Assembly (NCBI GenBank): GCA_003254885.1
Contig: QANT01000767.1
Span: 1-64,000, forward strand
Length of the DNA stretch: 64,000 nt
Origin: Purshia tridentata
Lineage: Eukaryota; Streptophyta; Magnoliopsida; Rosales; Rosaceae
Direction of reading: 5' to 3'
Shown piece by piece: positions 1 to 11,209 of this stretch. A program made the translations under genes and the position numbers. Each line of letters starts with the position of its first letter. The first letter of the stretch is position 1. Below the pieces are notes generated by a model. That model was not told where the DNA came from. It made no database searches and saw nothing but the letters and a program-made list of their open reading frames with translations.

Positions 1-140
1 TTATTGATCTATTTGGGATAGTTGTCCCATGGAGTTCCAGTCCCAAATATCCTTATAAATCCACCAAACGTGGTACACGGGACAGTTGTCCCATTTAATC
101 CATTAGTACCGTGCAGTACCGCCGTCCAAACGAGGCCATA
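1..140. mobile_element. Possible MITE end, truncated by window edge
   Basis: The stretch ends (read on the minus strand from about 138) with a GGCCTCGTTTGGACGG-like terminus followed by short repeated words (GGGACAACT, CATGGGACAAC). This style of terminus resembles the GGCCCGTTTGTT terminus at about 16880. No second terminus or target duplication is visible because the window begins inside it. Family assignment is inference. Confidence 0.3.
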
Positions 141-528
141 AAATCCCCGTTCTATCTATTTTCGTGCGGGAAAAGAAAAGAACACCCTAACCTTTCTATT
201 TTGATTTTTGGATTTATTGTGTATAAAATTGTAAATATCCATTAAAATAAAGAAATTCCTCAAAACTGTGTCTCTCGTCTCTTCTAGCAACTAACCTTGA
301 GAAACAGCGGGAGAGAGAAGAAAAAGAGAGAAAAAAGAGGGAAAGAGATCGGATAAAGGCAAAAGCCATATATATGTAATTATAAATTTTAGTTTATTTT
401 TTGGCTCAAAATTACTGTAACTTGACCCAAAATCTAGAAACATAGAGAGGGAGAGAGACTGTGGTCTCTATGTACACGAATTGATCAGCTCCCTTTGTCG
501 TGTTATAGTTCAAAATTATAGATTGATT

Positions 529-590
529 AAAACCCTAATCTTTCACCTAATTTACCTTTCCCTCTCGGTTGCTTCATAAGAAAACCCTAA
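529..590 (+). promoter_or_regulatory. Two telo-box motifs in the 5' leader/promoter of the UBP gene
   Basis: AAAACCCTAA occurs twice, at 529-538 and 581-590, within the 200 bases before the ATG at 725. Telo-boxes are known in plant promoters and leaders of housekeeping genes. The rest of 141-724 is AT-rich with GA-rich runs at 300-350 and 445-460 and holds no other gene that I can support. Confidence 0.45.
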
Positions 591-724
591 TTTCCGAGTG
601 GGCGAGTGAGGTAGACGAGAAAAACCGTATATTGAGCTCTGAATTTTGGTAATCACTGTATATATTATCGATGAGAAGGGAAGGAATCGGCGAGGAATCG
701 AAGATCGAAGCTGGGGAGGCGTAG

Positions 725-3700
725 ATGCATGTCGCGGGAGTGAGTTTGGATCTGAACTGGTTCCTTCAATTCATATTTACGGTGTTTATAATAGCGTTTG
801 GATTGCTGCACTTGGTCAAGAACACGGCCTCAAAGTACTTTGAGGTCGACGCCAATTTCGAAGAAGGAGGAGGAGGAGGAGAAGACCACAGTGATCGGAC
901 CCCAATGCCGGGCGCGCTTATGGATCCGGTTTGCGCCGTCTGTGGAAATTCGGGTCCCAAGAAGTGCTCTCGCTGCAAAGCCGTGTTTTACTGGTGCAGT
1001 TTTTGTTCCATATAATTTATATACTCAGTTTATGCGTTCAAATATTTGTATATAAAGATTGCGTCTTGTAGTTGGTTGGCTCATAGTGTGGGTTTCTTGG
1101 GTTTACTTTATTTTTTTAGGAGTAATTATGGTAATTTCTGTCCTTAATTGTCTATGTTTTAATGAATTATGGGTAAAGGTTCAGTTTTTGCTGAAATTTT
1201 ACGTTGCCAAAGGTATTTCATACGGTTAGATATTCTGTGTCCATCATGTCATGGTATTCACTATTCAGTTGGTTCTCAGATGGTAGACAATTCTCACAAG
1301 TGTATATAGTTATATACTCATGTCCAAATTTTAAAATTGATCCCTTTATTTATTTTCTCAGCTCGGCAAAGTGCCAAGAAAAACATTGGAAATCGGGGCA
1401 TAAGACAGAATGCGCGAATCAAAACACCTTGAGTAATCGTAGATTTAAAGCTCCTGGAATTGCACTTGTTGTTCCTTCTCATGGAATCTCTAAACGTATC
1501 AAGAAGCCAAAAGAGGTAACTTTTTTTAAAAGAAATTTTAATAAGAAAGCGCTGCTTACATATCTTTGTGATTCTTATTGGATACTCAGATGCATTAACA
1601 AACACTTGATACACTTTTTAGATTCTTTTTCCCTATGAGGAATTTGTTGAACTTTTCAATTGGGACAAGCCTGGATATCCTCCCTGTGGACTCTTGAATT
1701 GCGGAAACAGGTTTTTGTTTACCTTATATATATGTTTCATTATAATATCACCAATTGGGTGCTTTCATGTCCGTAGATGTACACATGCCTGTCGCATGCC
1801 GACACTCTTATCGTACATGTTCTACCTGCAAATCTGTTTATGTTTCTAATCCGTTTAATTTTCAGTTGCTTTGCCAATGTGGTTCTACAATGTCTTTCAT
1901 CTACCCGACCACTTGTTGCCTACTTGTTAGAGAAGGGCCATCGCAGAGAATGTATCTTCTTAAACCCATTCAACACTAATTTTAGTATATAGGGTGCTTA
2001 AGCAGTTCCTCACTTATTAAGTAGGTATTCATTTTGTTTTTGCTTTTGTTTTTCAGGCATACGCGAAGACTGGTGTTTCCTTTGTGAATTTCAAACCCAT
2101 CTTGAAAGAGTAAGCCAAAGTTTGCAGGCATTTTCACCAACTAATATAATCTCTAGATTACCTAATATTGGTGGTAATCTTGGCTATGGGAGGCAGGAAG
2201 ATGCTCATGAACTCATGAGGTAATCTTTATCTATTCTGATGGTTGTTATATTGAATACATTGTGAAAAGTTTTCATGAATCCTTTTGGTGTATGATGGTT
2301 GTCAAATTGTATTGATCTTTATTGTAATTTTTTTTTTAGGTTTGCCATTGATACAATGCAGTCAGTCTGTCTTGATGAGTTTGGTGGAGAGAAAGCAGTT
2401 CATCCTAGCTTTCAAGAGACAACCATTATTCAACATATATTTGGTGGTCAGCTACAATCTCAGGTTATACTTATTCTGGTTGAGTGCTTTGCTTTTTCTT
2501 TTCAACTCTATGATTTTTGTACTTATAGTGCTAAGTTACTTACAATTGCATGTACTTATTCTGATTCTTATAGTTATAGTTATAATTTTAGAATAGAAAC
2601 AAAGAAAGAAGTGGCTCTGTTCTAAATTGAGTGATTTCTTACAGTTATATTTTCACCCCGTTAGTATCCTTCTAACATGTTTTCTTTGGAATGTTTCTAG
2701 GTGATTTGTACAAAATGCAATAATATATCAAATCAATATGAAAAAATGATGGATTTAACTGTTGAAATTCATGGGGATGCTTCATCATTGGAGGAATGCC
2801 TAGACCAATTCACCGTCAAGGAGTGGCTTCATGGAGAGAATATGTATAAATGTGATGGGTATGATTGCTTCCTCATTCTTATTAGGGATACATGATCTGC
2901 TTTTGAATGATCTGTACTTTTTTCATTGTCGATTCCATTCAATATTATATTTTACCTTTTGTTAGTTCTAGATTGTGTATTTGCTTTTTCCATTGTATGG
3001 TCTCTTATGATATATGATATATTGTTGCTCTTAACAGGTGCAATGACTATGTCAAGGCTTGGAAGCGTCTTACTGTTAAACGCGCTCCAAATATTCTCAC
3101 AATTGCCTTGAAAAGATTCCAGGTTTCAGCTATACTCTTCTTATACTTTTTGCACTGTTAATTCTCATATTCCACTTAAAGTTGAACTTCTTGAATAACT
3201 TAGAATAAATTAAGAACCTGCATTCCAAAATAATGAAAGCATTACACTCTTGTAAATGGTAGTTGATTTCACGCTGGAAATACAGTGTGTTCATAACAAT
3301 GGATTTGGGTCCGGAGCAATGAGTTATTTTGTAGCTCTTACCAAGTCCTATATATTTGTACTTTAGACAAGAAATCAATAACCAATATTACTTTAGTTAT
3401 ATTTATACTTGAGAGGTGAACTTGAGACTAGTGGATGCTGGTTAGATGATAAATTAGGGTTATAATAACATTCCCTATCAGATGGAAAGGTTTGTTTACA
3501 AACTGTGATGCATATCTAGGAATTCCTTCTGTTAATTACAGATGCTTAGGTATGGTAAGACTGTATGTTCCATAAGTAAGAACACTGTTTCCATGACCTT
3601 GGCTGATACTGGTTGGGTTGGTTTTTAAATTTTTAGTTAATTTACTGATCAAATTCTTGAGTGATTGATACTTGAAGTTTTACTTATCATATGATTACTC

Positions 3701-4892
3701 TGGTCATTACTGAAATTGATATGTTGCAAACATTTCAGAGTGGGAGGTTTGGGAAAATTAACAAGAGAGTAACGTTCCCGGAAACTTTAGATCTCAGCCC
3801 TTACATGAGTGAAGCGGGAGATGGTTCAGATGTTTACAAGCTTTATGCTGTTGTGGTCCATGTAGATATGCTAAATGCTTCATTTTTTGGTCATTACATC
3901 TGTTATATCAAGGATTTCCGTGGAAAGTGGTACAGAGTTGATGATTGTAAGGTGATTTCTCTCCCTCTCTCAGATAGTTGTAATTTGTTGATAACTATTG
4001 ATCTCTGTTAATGGTTTTTGTGGATACCCAAGAAACCAGCTTCCTCTGGCTTATATTGTTACTTTTTTCAGGTTGCCACTGTTAATTTGGAGGAGGTGCT
4101 TTCTCAAGGTGCTTATATGCTTTTATATAGCAGGTGTGCATCTGTGTGTACTTTTACATGTCATTCTCAAATTTAATGTTATCTAGTAGCTGAGAAGAAT
4201 GTGCTGTGTGGACTTTGGACTCAGGCTCAAACTGACATTGCACATCATATTTCTCTTGAGAAGCATTAAATGATTTTATTTGCCTGTTGTTGCACAGGGT
4301 TCAGGCACGATCATCTTGTCTAAAGACCCTTGAACCTCCAAAGAAAGAGGAGAATATGGTCAATGTTGAAGTAGAGCCTTGCCCAAAAGAACTTGTTGAA
4401 TGTTCAACTACGGAATCTGCAGTTCCCACTCAGCATTCTGTTTCTATAAGAGAACATTCTGATGATACAGATGTTGCAAGTCTCAAGTTGCCATTATCTG
4501 TCTCAAAAGAGGTCCACATCTTTGAAAATGGTACGGTTAATTCTGGGTCAAGTCCATCTGTTTCAAGGGAGAATTCTAGTTGTGAGAAGGGTCCTTCTGA
4601 TGCACTGGATTTAAATATGGTAAGAGGAGATCCAATTGGTATGGATATAGCTAATGGCAAGGTATCAGCATGCTCGGAGAAGGATCTCTCTTGTTTAGAC
4701 CACAAAGCTGTAAAAGAGAATTTGGAAGATATGGATATCGATAATGGTGAGTCGAGTTCATTTGTTGCAGAGGAGATTGAAATTTGCAGGAGCAATGGGC
4801 TGACTTATGCAGAAAAAATCCCTTCTCCAGTTGAACATTTTGGCGTGAATGGTAACGGATTCCATAGATTAGAAAAAATTGATGACGGTTAA
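725..4892 (+). CDS. Ubiquitin carboxyl-terminal hydrolase, UBP18/UBP19-like (MYND + USP)
   Basis: Deubiquitinating cysteine protease of the plant MYND-USP group. Eleven exons join in phase: 725-993, 1362-1515, 1622-1710, 1866-1951, 2057-2219, 2340-2463, 2701-2858, 3038-3122, 3739-3951, 4072-4133, 4298-4892, giving 665 aa. Residues about 12-30 form a hydrophobic helix, so the protein is probably membrane-anchored by its N-terminus. A MYND zinc finger spans Cys70-Cys107. The USP fold follows: Cys box NCGNSC with catalytic Cys172 (split by an intron), a CxxC zinc pair in VICTKC and a later CDGC, and a His box GHYICY with His428 and a following RVDD Asp. The last exon (about 200 aa) is an acidic, Ser-rich tail with no domain I recognise. 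The length fits UBP18/19 (630-670 aa). I cannot decide which paralogue it is. Confidence 0.93.
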
Positions 4893-5150
4893 ATAATTAA
4901 GGTGGTTCGCTTAACAATTATTATTTTGTTCATAATTCTTTAATGACCCCCTCATCACCAAAGGAAAAAGATTGAGCTGGGAATTTTTCTCTGGGTTTCA
5001 CTATTTGCAGAAATCTCAGATTCTGTTCAACACTGTAGTTTAAGTCTTCATTCAGGTGACAGAATGTAATCGTAGGAACATAATGAGTTGGAATAGGAAT
5101 TCTTTTTTCTATCTGTATTTTCAATTCATCTTATCTACGGACCATGCTGG

Positions 5151-5429
5151 AACATATAGTATTATCCCTTTTTTTTTAAAAAAAAAAATTTGGTTGACAG
5201 AACATGAAGCTTTTCATACAGTCTTCTTAAAACTTTTAGTTTGTACCTTGTGTAAGAATGAAACAGAACCATGAAATCAAAATGGAGAGAACATATAGTA
5301 TTATCCCTTTTTTTTTTTAAAAAAAAAAAAATTTGGTTGACAGAACATGAAGCTTTTCATACAGTCTTCATAAAACTTTTAGTTTGTACCTTGTTTAAGA
5401 ATGAAACAGAACCATGAAATCAAAATGGA
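5151..5429. repeat. Tandem duplication, unit about 139 bp, two copies
   Basis: The block beginning AACATATAGTATTATCCC restarts at 5290 and stays nearly identical to about 5429, differing mainly in the length of an internal T/A homopolymer run. It lies just downstream of the UBP gene. Confidence 0.85.
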
Positions 5430-6414
5430 GGGAAAAATAACGCTGCTAATGGAATTGGGTTAATTAGTGACATGAAACAATAGTCTAAATTATCAACTAC
5501 CTATTAGTTTGACGGAGTGGAGAGATTTATGTTCAATGGAGTGGAGAGATTTATGTTCAATAAAGTTAAATTATATTTGAATAAAGTTAAATAATGAATT
5601 AAAATGATTAATGATATTAATCTGGTGCATTAAGAAAATAATAAATTAAAAATGGTTTATTTAGAATATTAAATACTTTATTTGAGGGTTAATCCAGCTG
5701 CAGTGGGGAAACATGGACTTAAAAATTTGTTGAAGGCAGCCCACTTGGAGACCCGAGCCTGGTGAAGGGAACGCATCGAGATCTCTGCGATGGGGGCCTT
5801 GGAGACCTTGGACTTTGAGGAACCAACATTTTGGTTTGTTTGGCGAGAAAAAAAGTGAATAAAGAAACAGAGAAAGTACAAAAATAGATCGCAATCAGCG
5901 GCTTTGGCTGGTTTGTCTTATATTCTTGTATTCTTGTTTGAGAATTGCTTGGCTTTGGGTCTCGAAGAATCTGGGCATTGACTTTGCAGACAAGCATTTG
6001 TTCACGAGTGGGAGGACCCAGATTCCTTAACGAGGCACACGGAAGCACCAAACCCAGTTTTCGGCTTTTGCTTTGCAAACTGCAAAGGTCAGCACCATCA
6101 ACCACTTTGAGCCCTTTGACAATGTATTGTATTCTAATCCAACCCAAAGCCTTGTCATTTTGGCTTTGAAACCATGCTCGCTCCGATGCTCTTTCTCTTT
6201 CTTTTGTGTTAAAAACTCGGAAAAAGACGACTAAAGTGATAACAAATGCCACAGTTTTTGTTCGGGCTTTGGAATCCAAGGCCAAGAGAAGAGTGCAGAG
6301 TCAACTACCTCACTCTAGTCTCTAGCTACTTTCACACTGTGTGTGTATTCCTAGCAATGCCTAGTATGGAAAAAGCAATACGCTTCTTTCTTTATGGTTT
6401 ATAATATACCCCTC

Positions 6415-6448
<34 letters not shown>

Positions 6449-6453
6449 GTGTG
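6415..6453. repeat. (GT)n microsatellite
   Basis: An imperfect GT run interrupted by two ATGT units, in the promoter or leader of the F-box gene. Confidence 0.9.
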
Positions 6454-7404
6454 CGCTCTCTCTATGTACTACTGGGTCTCTAACAAGTGTCAACCCCTAC
6501 AAAAGAGCTTGACAGGAAGCTTCCCACCTCCCTTCCTCCTTAGCTAGCTTTCTCTCTCTCTCTTTCTCTTTGTCTCTCTTTCTTTTTTTCTTTTCATCCA
6601 TTTTAAAGAAAGCCAAAGAGATCCACCAGCCTCACTGCCTCAGTTACTCAAGCATATCACTCTCCCTGTCTTCCATTCAACCTCACGGAGCACAAGCACT
6701 GAAGCAGGAGGTACATTTTCTCCTCACTTCATCTTCTCTTTTTGTCTTCTTGCTGTTCATTGCGTCTGTGTTGTACTTTTAAGCATATATTCTTGTTCAT
6801 GTTTCTTCAGTTATTGTGTTCGTGGGTCTGTTTAAATGTGACCATTTGATTCATTGGTCTATTTTGTTTGTAGTTGCTTCAAAGCTTCTTCTACTCTAAG
6901 TTTAACCCATATGGTCGAGATCTATTAATTTTGGATACCAAGTCCAATTTCATATGCTGGCTCTGGAAATTGAGCTTCATTTTCTGTTCCTTTACTTGTT
7001 CTCCTTCGAGTTTATTCTGGGTCCTCCTTATCCATTTGATTTCTGTCTTTAACAAATTTACCTGTCTCAATTGTGGTCGTTTTGACGAACCAGATGCATT
7101 TTCTCATGGGTGTTTTCAATCCCTCTTTGTTTCAACAAGCTCAATGCATCCCCATCTCTGGTTGCTTGCTTGTGAGTGTTTTTGACTATACTATGATTAC
7201 CATCCTCAGATTTTCCTTCATATCTTCAAAGTTAGAATTTTTATTCCCTTGATTATATTGTTTCCCATTACATTATTGTGTATGTACTTGATTTGAGCCT
7301 TACTTTTCTGTGGTTCTATCTGATGGTCATAGATACATGTTTCACAAGTAACAGTATCATCCCTTTTGTTATTGCAGTTGTTTTTTCTCACCGATTTCTA
7401 GTTG

Positions 7405-8643
7405 ATGGAGAAGGACAATTGCCCAACTTTTATGATGACTCGGAAGAGAAAATCCCAAGAAGATGAAAATTCAATTTCAAGCACCTTTCTCATGGATGAG
7501 CTCAATGAAGACCTTCTTGAAAGGGTCCTTTCATGGCTACCAACCTCTGCATTCTTCCGTCTTACTTCAGTGTGCAAAAGATGGAAATCAGTTGCATCTT
7601 CTTCCAGTTTCAAGCTTGCCTGCTCCCAAATTCCTTCTCGGGATCCATGGTTTTTCATGGTCGATCCCCTTCTCAATCGGTCCATTGTCTTTGACTCTGC
7701 TGAAAGAAGTTGGAAAAAGCTTAATCACCCACCTCTCCTCCAGTCCAACTGCAATTCCATGCCTGTTTCGGCCTCTGGTGGCTTGGTCTGTTTCCGCAAT
7801 TCATCAGGCAATTTCATTGTATGCAATCCCATGACAGGGTCTTGCAACGAACACCCTCCAATTGATCCAACCCTGCAGAATCTCACCTTCCATGCCATTG
7901 TCATGAATTCATGTTCCAACTATGACCGGTCCTCTTACAACCTTATTGTAGTCTTTGGTGAACATCCAAAACTGTCATTCAGAGTGTATAACTCAGGCAT
8001 TGGTTGCTGGGAAGAAGAGATTGCGTTGTGTAAAAAGTCTGATGATGACTCTACTGACTTCAGCTCAAATGATGACAATCCTGTGTACTTCCTCAGCAAG
8101 GCTGGAAATGTAGTGGCAACCAGCATGCAAAGAAGCCCATCAAAGCAATACTCATCAGTTATCACTAGCAAAGATGGTGAGGAGATAATCTATTTCCTCA
8201 GCTTCTCAGGGTCAGTTGTGGCTTGCAATCTGACCTCCAAGTGCTTCTCCGAGTACCCCAGGCTATTGCCAGTCTTCTTCGAGTACTCCATTGACTTAGT
8301 GGAGTGTGGAGGCAGAATTCTGGTGGTTCTGTTGTCGGAATTCTTTGAAAGCGCGAGCCTTCGGGTGTGGTGCTATGATGAAGATGTTCGATCTTGGCAA
8401 CAAGTTGCAGCAATGCCTCCAGCAATGTCACATGAGTGGTATGGCAAGGATGTGGATATAAACTGTGTTGGGGCTGGTGACCAGATATTGATCTGCTTAA
8501 GCTCTGCCGAGATTTCTAGCTGTGTTCTGTGCGACTTGGGGACCAATGAATGGGTTGAGTTGCCCAAATGTTTTGTGGATGGTGAAGCCATAAAGTTCAT
8601 GTCTGCTTTTTCATTTGAGCCAAGGATTGAGGCTTCTGTATGA
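7405..8643 (+). CDS. F-box protein (F-box/kelch-like, UFO/LCR style)
   Basis: Single coding exon of 412 aa starting at the ATG at 7405, which follows a probable 5'-UTR intron acceptor at 7377. An F-box lies at residues about 30-72 (LNEDLLERVLSWLP followed by RLTSVCKRWKSV), the part that would bind SKP1/ASK in an SCF ubiquitin ligase. The remainder contains diverged kelch/F-box-associated beta-strand repeats, visible as recurring W/F-rich blocks (DPWFFM, SGGLVCF, SLRVWCY, NEWVELP). The architecture is that of plant single-exon F-box/kelch proteins of the UFO, HWS and LCR group. I cannot assign a specific orthologue or substrate. Both neighbours are ubiquitin-related, which I take as coincidence. 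Confidence 0.88.
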   Translation: MEKDNCPTFMMTRKRKSQEDENSISSTFLMDELNEDLLERVLSWLPTSAFFRLTSVCKRWKSVASSSSFKLACSQIPSRDPWFFMVDPLLNRSIVFDSAERSWKKLNHPPLLQSNCNSMPVSASGGLVCFRNSSGNFIVCNPMTGSCNEHPPIDPTLQNLTFHAIVMNSCSNYDRSSYNLIVVFGEHPKLSFRVYNSGIGCWEEEIALCKKSDDDSTDFSSNDDNPVYFLSKAGNVVATSMQRSPSKQYSSVITSKDGEEIIYFLSFSGSVVACNLTSKCFSEYPRLLPVFFEYSIDLVECGGRILVVLLSEFFESASLRVWCYDEDVRSWQQVAAMPPAMSHEWYGKDVDINCVGAGDQILICLSSAEISSCVLCDLGTNEWVELPKCFVDGEAIKFMSAFSFEPRIEASV

Positions 8644-9272
8644 AGAGTCCTCTACTTGTTTTTCTTTCCTTTTTTTTTTTTTCTTCTTATTCACTTAGCA
8701 TGTATTTTAAATTCTATATGCATTGTTTAAGCATTTTAGCCAATGGAAATTGATTAAATTGTTTGGATTATTTAGTCCAATCCAGTGCACCGCACCATCC
8801 TGTAATGCTCTAGTGGATTTCTTTTATTCTCTTTAACCAAAAACAAATTGCTTGAATTGCAATTATTAGAAAATTACAGAGACAAAATTTGCATAAGCAA
8901 AAACATGTAATTGTGCCAAGGTAAGCACTAAGCAGCTTGTTACGACATGTACAATAAACGACAGGAACGAGAACGAGAGGAAGGACAAACAAGTGAACAG
9001 AATAACGTCATTACTGGTGTCGTTTTTTATTCTCTTGCTACTTACTGGTGTCGTTAAATGAGCGAATGAAAAGCTAGGCAACGTAGTAACGTGGCGCGAG
9101 ATGATTGGGTGATAGAGAAAGAAAATCATGGGACGGTGCGAAGGCGATTAGTTTTGGACCTCCGTTCGGTGACCTCCTCGCCAAGCAAAGCTCGAGAAAT
9201 ATAAAGAGAAAATAGGTGTCAATTCAATTGAATTATTGATATCAGTCAAAATCAGACGCAGAGAAGAAGAAG
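8644..9272. other. Intergenic, F-box 3' region and AIP2-like promoter
   Basis: A T-rich 3' region follows the F-box stop. A plausible TATA motif lies at 9200-9206, about 70 bases before the next ATG. No gene is visible. Confidence 0.5.
9200..9206 (+). promoter_or_regulatory. TATA box for the AIP2-like gene
   Basis: TATAAAG about 70 bases upstream of the ATG at 9273; spacing and context fit a core promoter. Confidence 0.4.
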
Positions 9273-10393
9273 ATGGAGTTTGAAGACGAAAAGAGTTTGA
9301 AACAGAGATTGGAGGAGTTGCAGAAGGACTTGTCCAAGAAGCAAAAGTTCGAAGCCGCCGTCGCCTCCCTCAATTCGCTGCTCCGCGACCGCTATTCCAC
9401 TGCTTCCCCCGCGCTTCGCAAATCTTTTTACTCCGTGATTTGCCGGGTCGTGACGGTCTTGAAGACCCGGTACACGTCGCCGGGTTTCTGGGCAGCCGGG
9501 CTCGGCCTTTTCCAGCTGGCCCAATCCCTGGTCTCCGATCCTTCCGAGAAGGCCCACTTGCTCGCTTGCATTGCCGACGCCAAACAATTCGTTCATCAAG
9601 AAGACGACCCTCCCCAGCCCTCCCAAACCCCATCGAATCAGGGTCTCTGATCTCTCTCTCTATCCCTCTCCGAATTACAGAAACCCCATTTCAATTTCTT
9701 TATTAATTTTTGTTTTGTTTTTTAAGGTTATCTTTTTGAGGGGCATTTGACGGTGGATCGTGAGCCACCGCAGCCGCAGTGGCTGGTGCAGTCGAATCTG
9801 TTGGCCTCCGCCGCCTCGCTTTTCACGGCGGAGTCTTCAAGGCAGAACCCGATTGAACTCGAAAACGACGACAACAACTCGGAAAGCGCGGTGAATCTGC
9901 TCCAATCCCTGATCAACAACCTGGACAGCGTTTTGCCCGCGGGGGTTCTGGAGGATGTGAGGGCGGGCCCGAGAGTCCCGCCCGCTAGCAAAAATGTGGT
10001 GGCCAATCTTCCGGTGATTACGATTACAGAGGAAGTCCTGAAGAAGCTCGGAGAAGACGCCGACTGCGCCATTTGTAAAGACAACTTGGTGGTCGGTGAC
10101 AAGATGCAGGAGTTGCCTTGCAAGCACACTTTCCACCCTCCCTGCCTCAAGCCATGGCTGGTAATTAGCGTTAATTTATTCTCATTTGATTATAATTTTG
10201 AGTAACTAAAACGATGTTGTTTTTGGGTTTTTGGTTGTGGCAGGATGAGCACAATTCTTGCCCAATATGTAGACATGAGTTGCAGACTGATGATCATGCA
10301 TATGAGAGCTGGAAAGAGAAGAAGAAGGAGGCTGAAGAAGAAAGAAAAGGCGCTGCAAATGCGGTTCGAGGTGGTGAATACATGTATGTTTAG
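9273..10393 (+). CDS. AIP2: RING-H2 E3 ubiquitin ligase, AIP2-like
   Basis: Three exons (9273-9642, 9727-10160, 10244-10393) give 317 aa, close to Arabidopsis AIP2 (310 aa). The N-terminal third is helical and begins MEFEDEKSLKQRLEELQKDL. A C3H2C3 RING spans Cys237-Cys277 with ligands C237, C240, C255, H257, H260, C263, C274 and C277; intron 2 splits the RING just after KPWL. The C-terminal tail is charged (ESWKEKKKEAEEERKG). AIP2 is known to ubiquitinate the seed/ABA regulator ABI3 in the nucleus and cytosol, and that role is inferred here by family. The symbol reflects overall resemblance, so a paralogue is possible. Confidence 0.88.
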
Positions 10394-11209
10394 AAGACAA
10401 ATTTGTCACTTCGCAGCAGCGAGATCTACTTATGATTATTTTTTCATTGCATAAAATTGGCATGGCTATGAGTCCAACTGGGTGAAGCTGTATCTGATAT
10501 AATTGTGTTGTTTTAGATGATGATGTTATGTATGTTGGTATCCTAGAAAATGATGAATGTCTTATGGTGCATGCAAATTGCAATGGCTTTCTTAGCACCG
10601 ATGACAATGAGATAGTGTGAGTGAATTTTGTGTTACCAATTGGAAACTTTTTCTTGCCTTGCCGGCAAACAGGCCTCTAAAGGCTTTAGACATTTTTCTT
10701 CAGGGCTTTGTTTTGTGTTGTAGCCTCATAGATTGTGCCAACTGTTCAATCTAGCACAATGAGTCCCCCAGCTCAGTGGCTAATGTTAATTAGATCCATT
10801 GAATGTCCATTAGTTGCTTAACAAATAAACAAAATTAACGACAAGAATTTAATTAAATTGGAAAATTTCTACAATACCACCATCCCAGTCAATCAGATTG
10901 GCGTTATTGATTGATTTCACGTGGTGGGCATTCATTTTGGGTTACAAGATTAAAGCCAACAAAGGAGGAAAACAAACAAAACGAGCCCAAATAAAATGGT
11001 GGACCTACCAGACATGAGATCTAATAATCTATATAACTATATACTAATTCAATTTTGGATGTAAATGATGTAAAATATTGTGGTCGTCGAAAAAGCCCAT
11101 TTTTATGAAAGCGTGGCACAACCGTTGGACATAAAATATAGATTACTGTACTGGTTTTGGTTTTTCCCTCATTAGCATTTAGAAGCACCAAAACCCATTT
11201 GCGTTTACT
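10394..11209. other. Intergenic, AIP2-like 3' region and promoter of the DUF1350 gene
   Basis: AT-rich sequence with no supported gene. Short open frames here lack start context or any recognisable domain. Confidence 0.5.

Larger units (their letters stand above)
4893..7404. other. Intergenic region and 5' leader of the F-box gene
   Basis: This holds the UBP 3' region, a 139-bp tandem duplication (5151-5429), a 24-bp duplication near 5516-5563, a (GT)n microsatellite (6415-6453) and CT-rich leader sequence (6549-6600). A 5'-UTR intron for the F-box gene is likely from GTACAT at 6711 to the AG at 6377+1000=7377. A 188-aa minus-strand open frame (5719-6285) has no domain-like composition and I do not call it. 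Confidence 0.5.

Noticed and set aside
5719-6285. 188-codon open frame on the minus strand
   Set aside because: No domain, no start context, basic/Ser composition typical of chance frames, and it lies across the F-box gene's probable promoter and leader.
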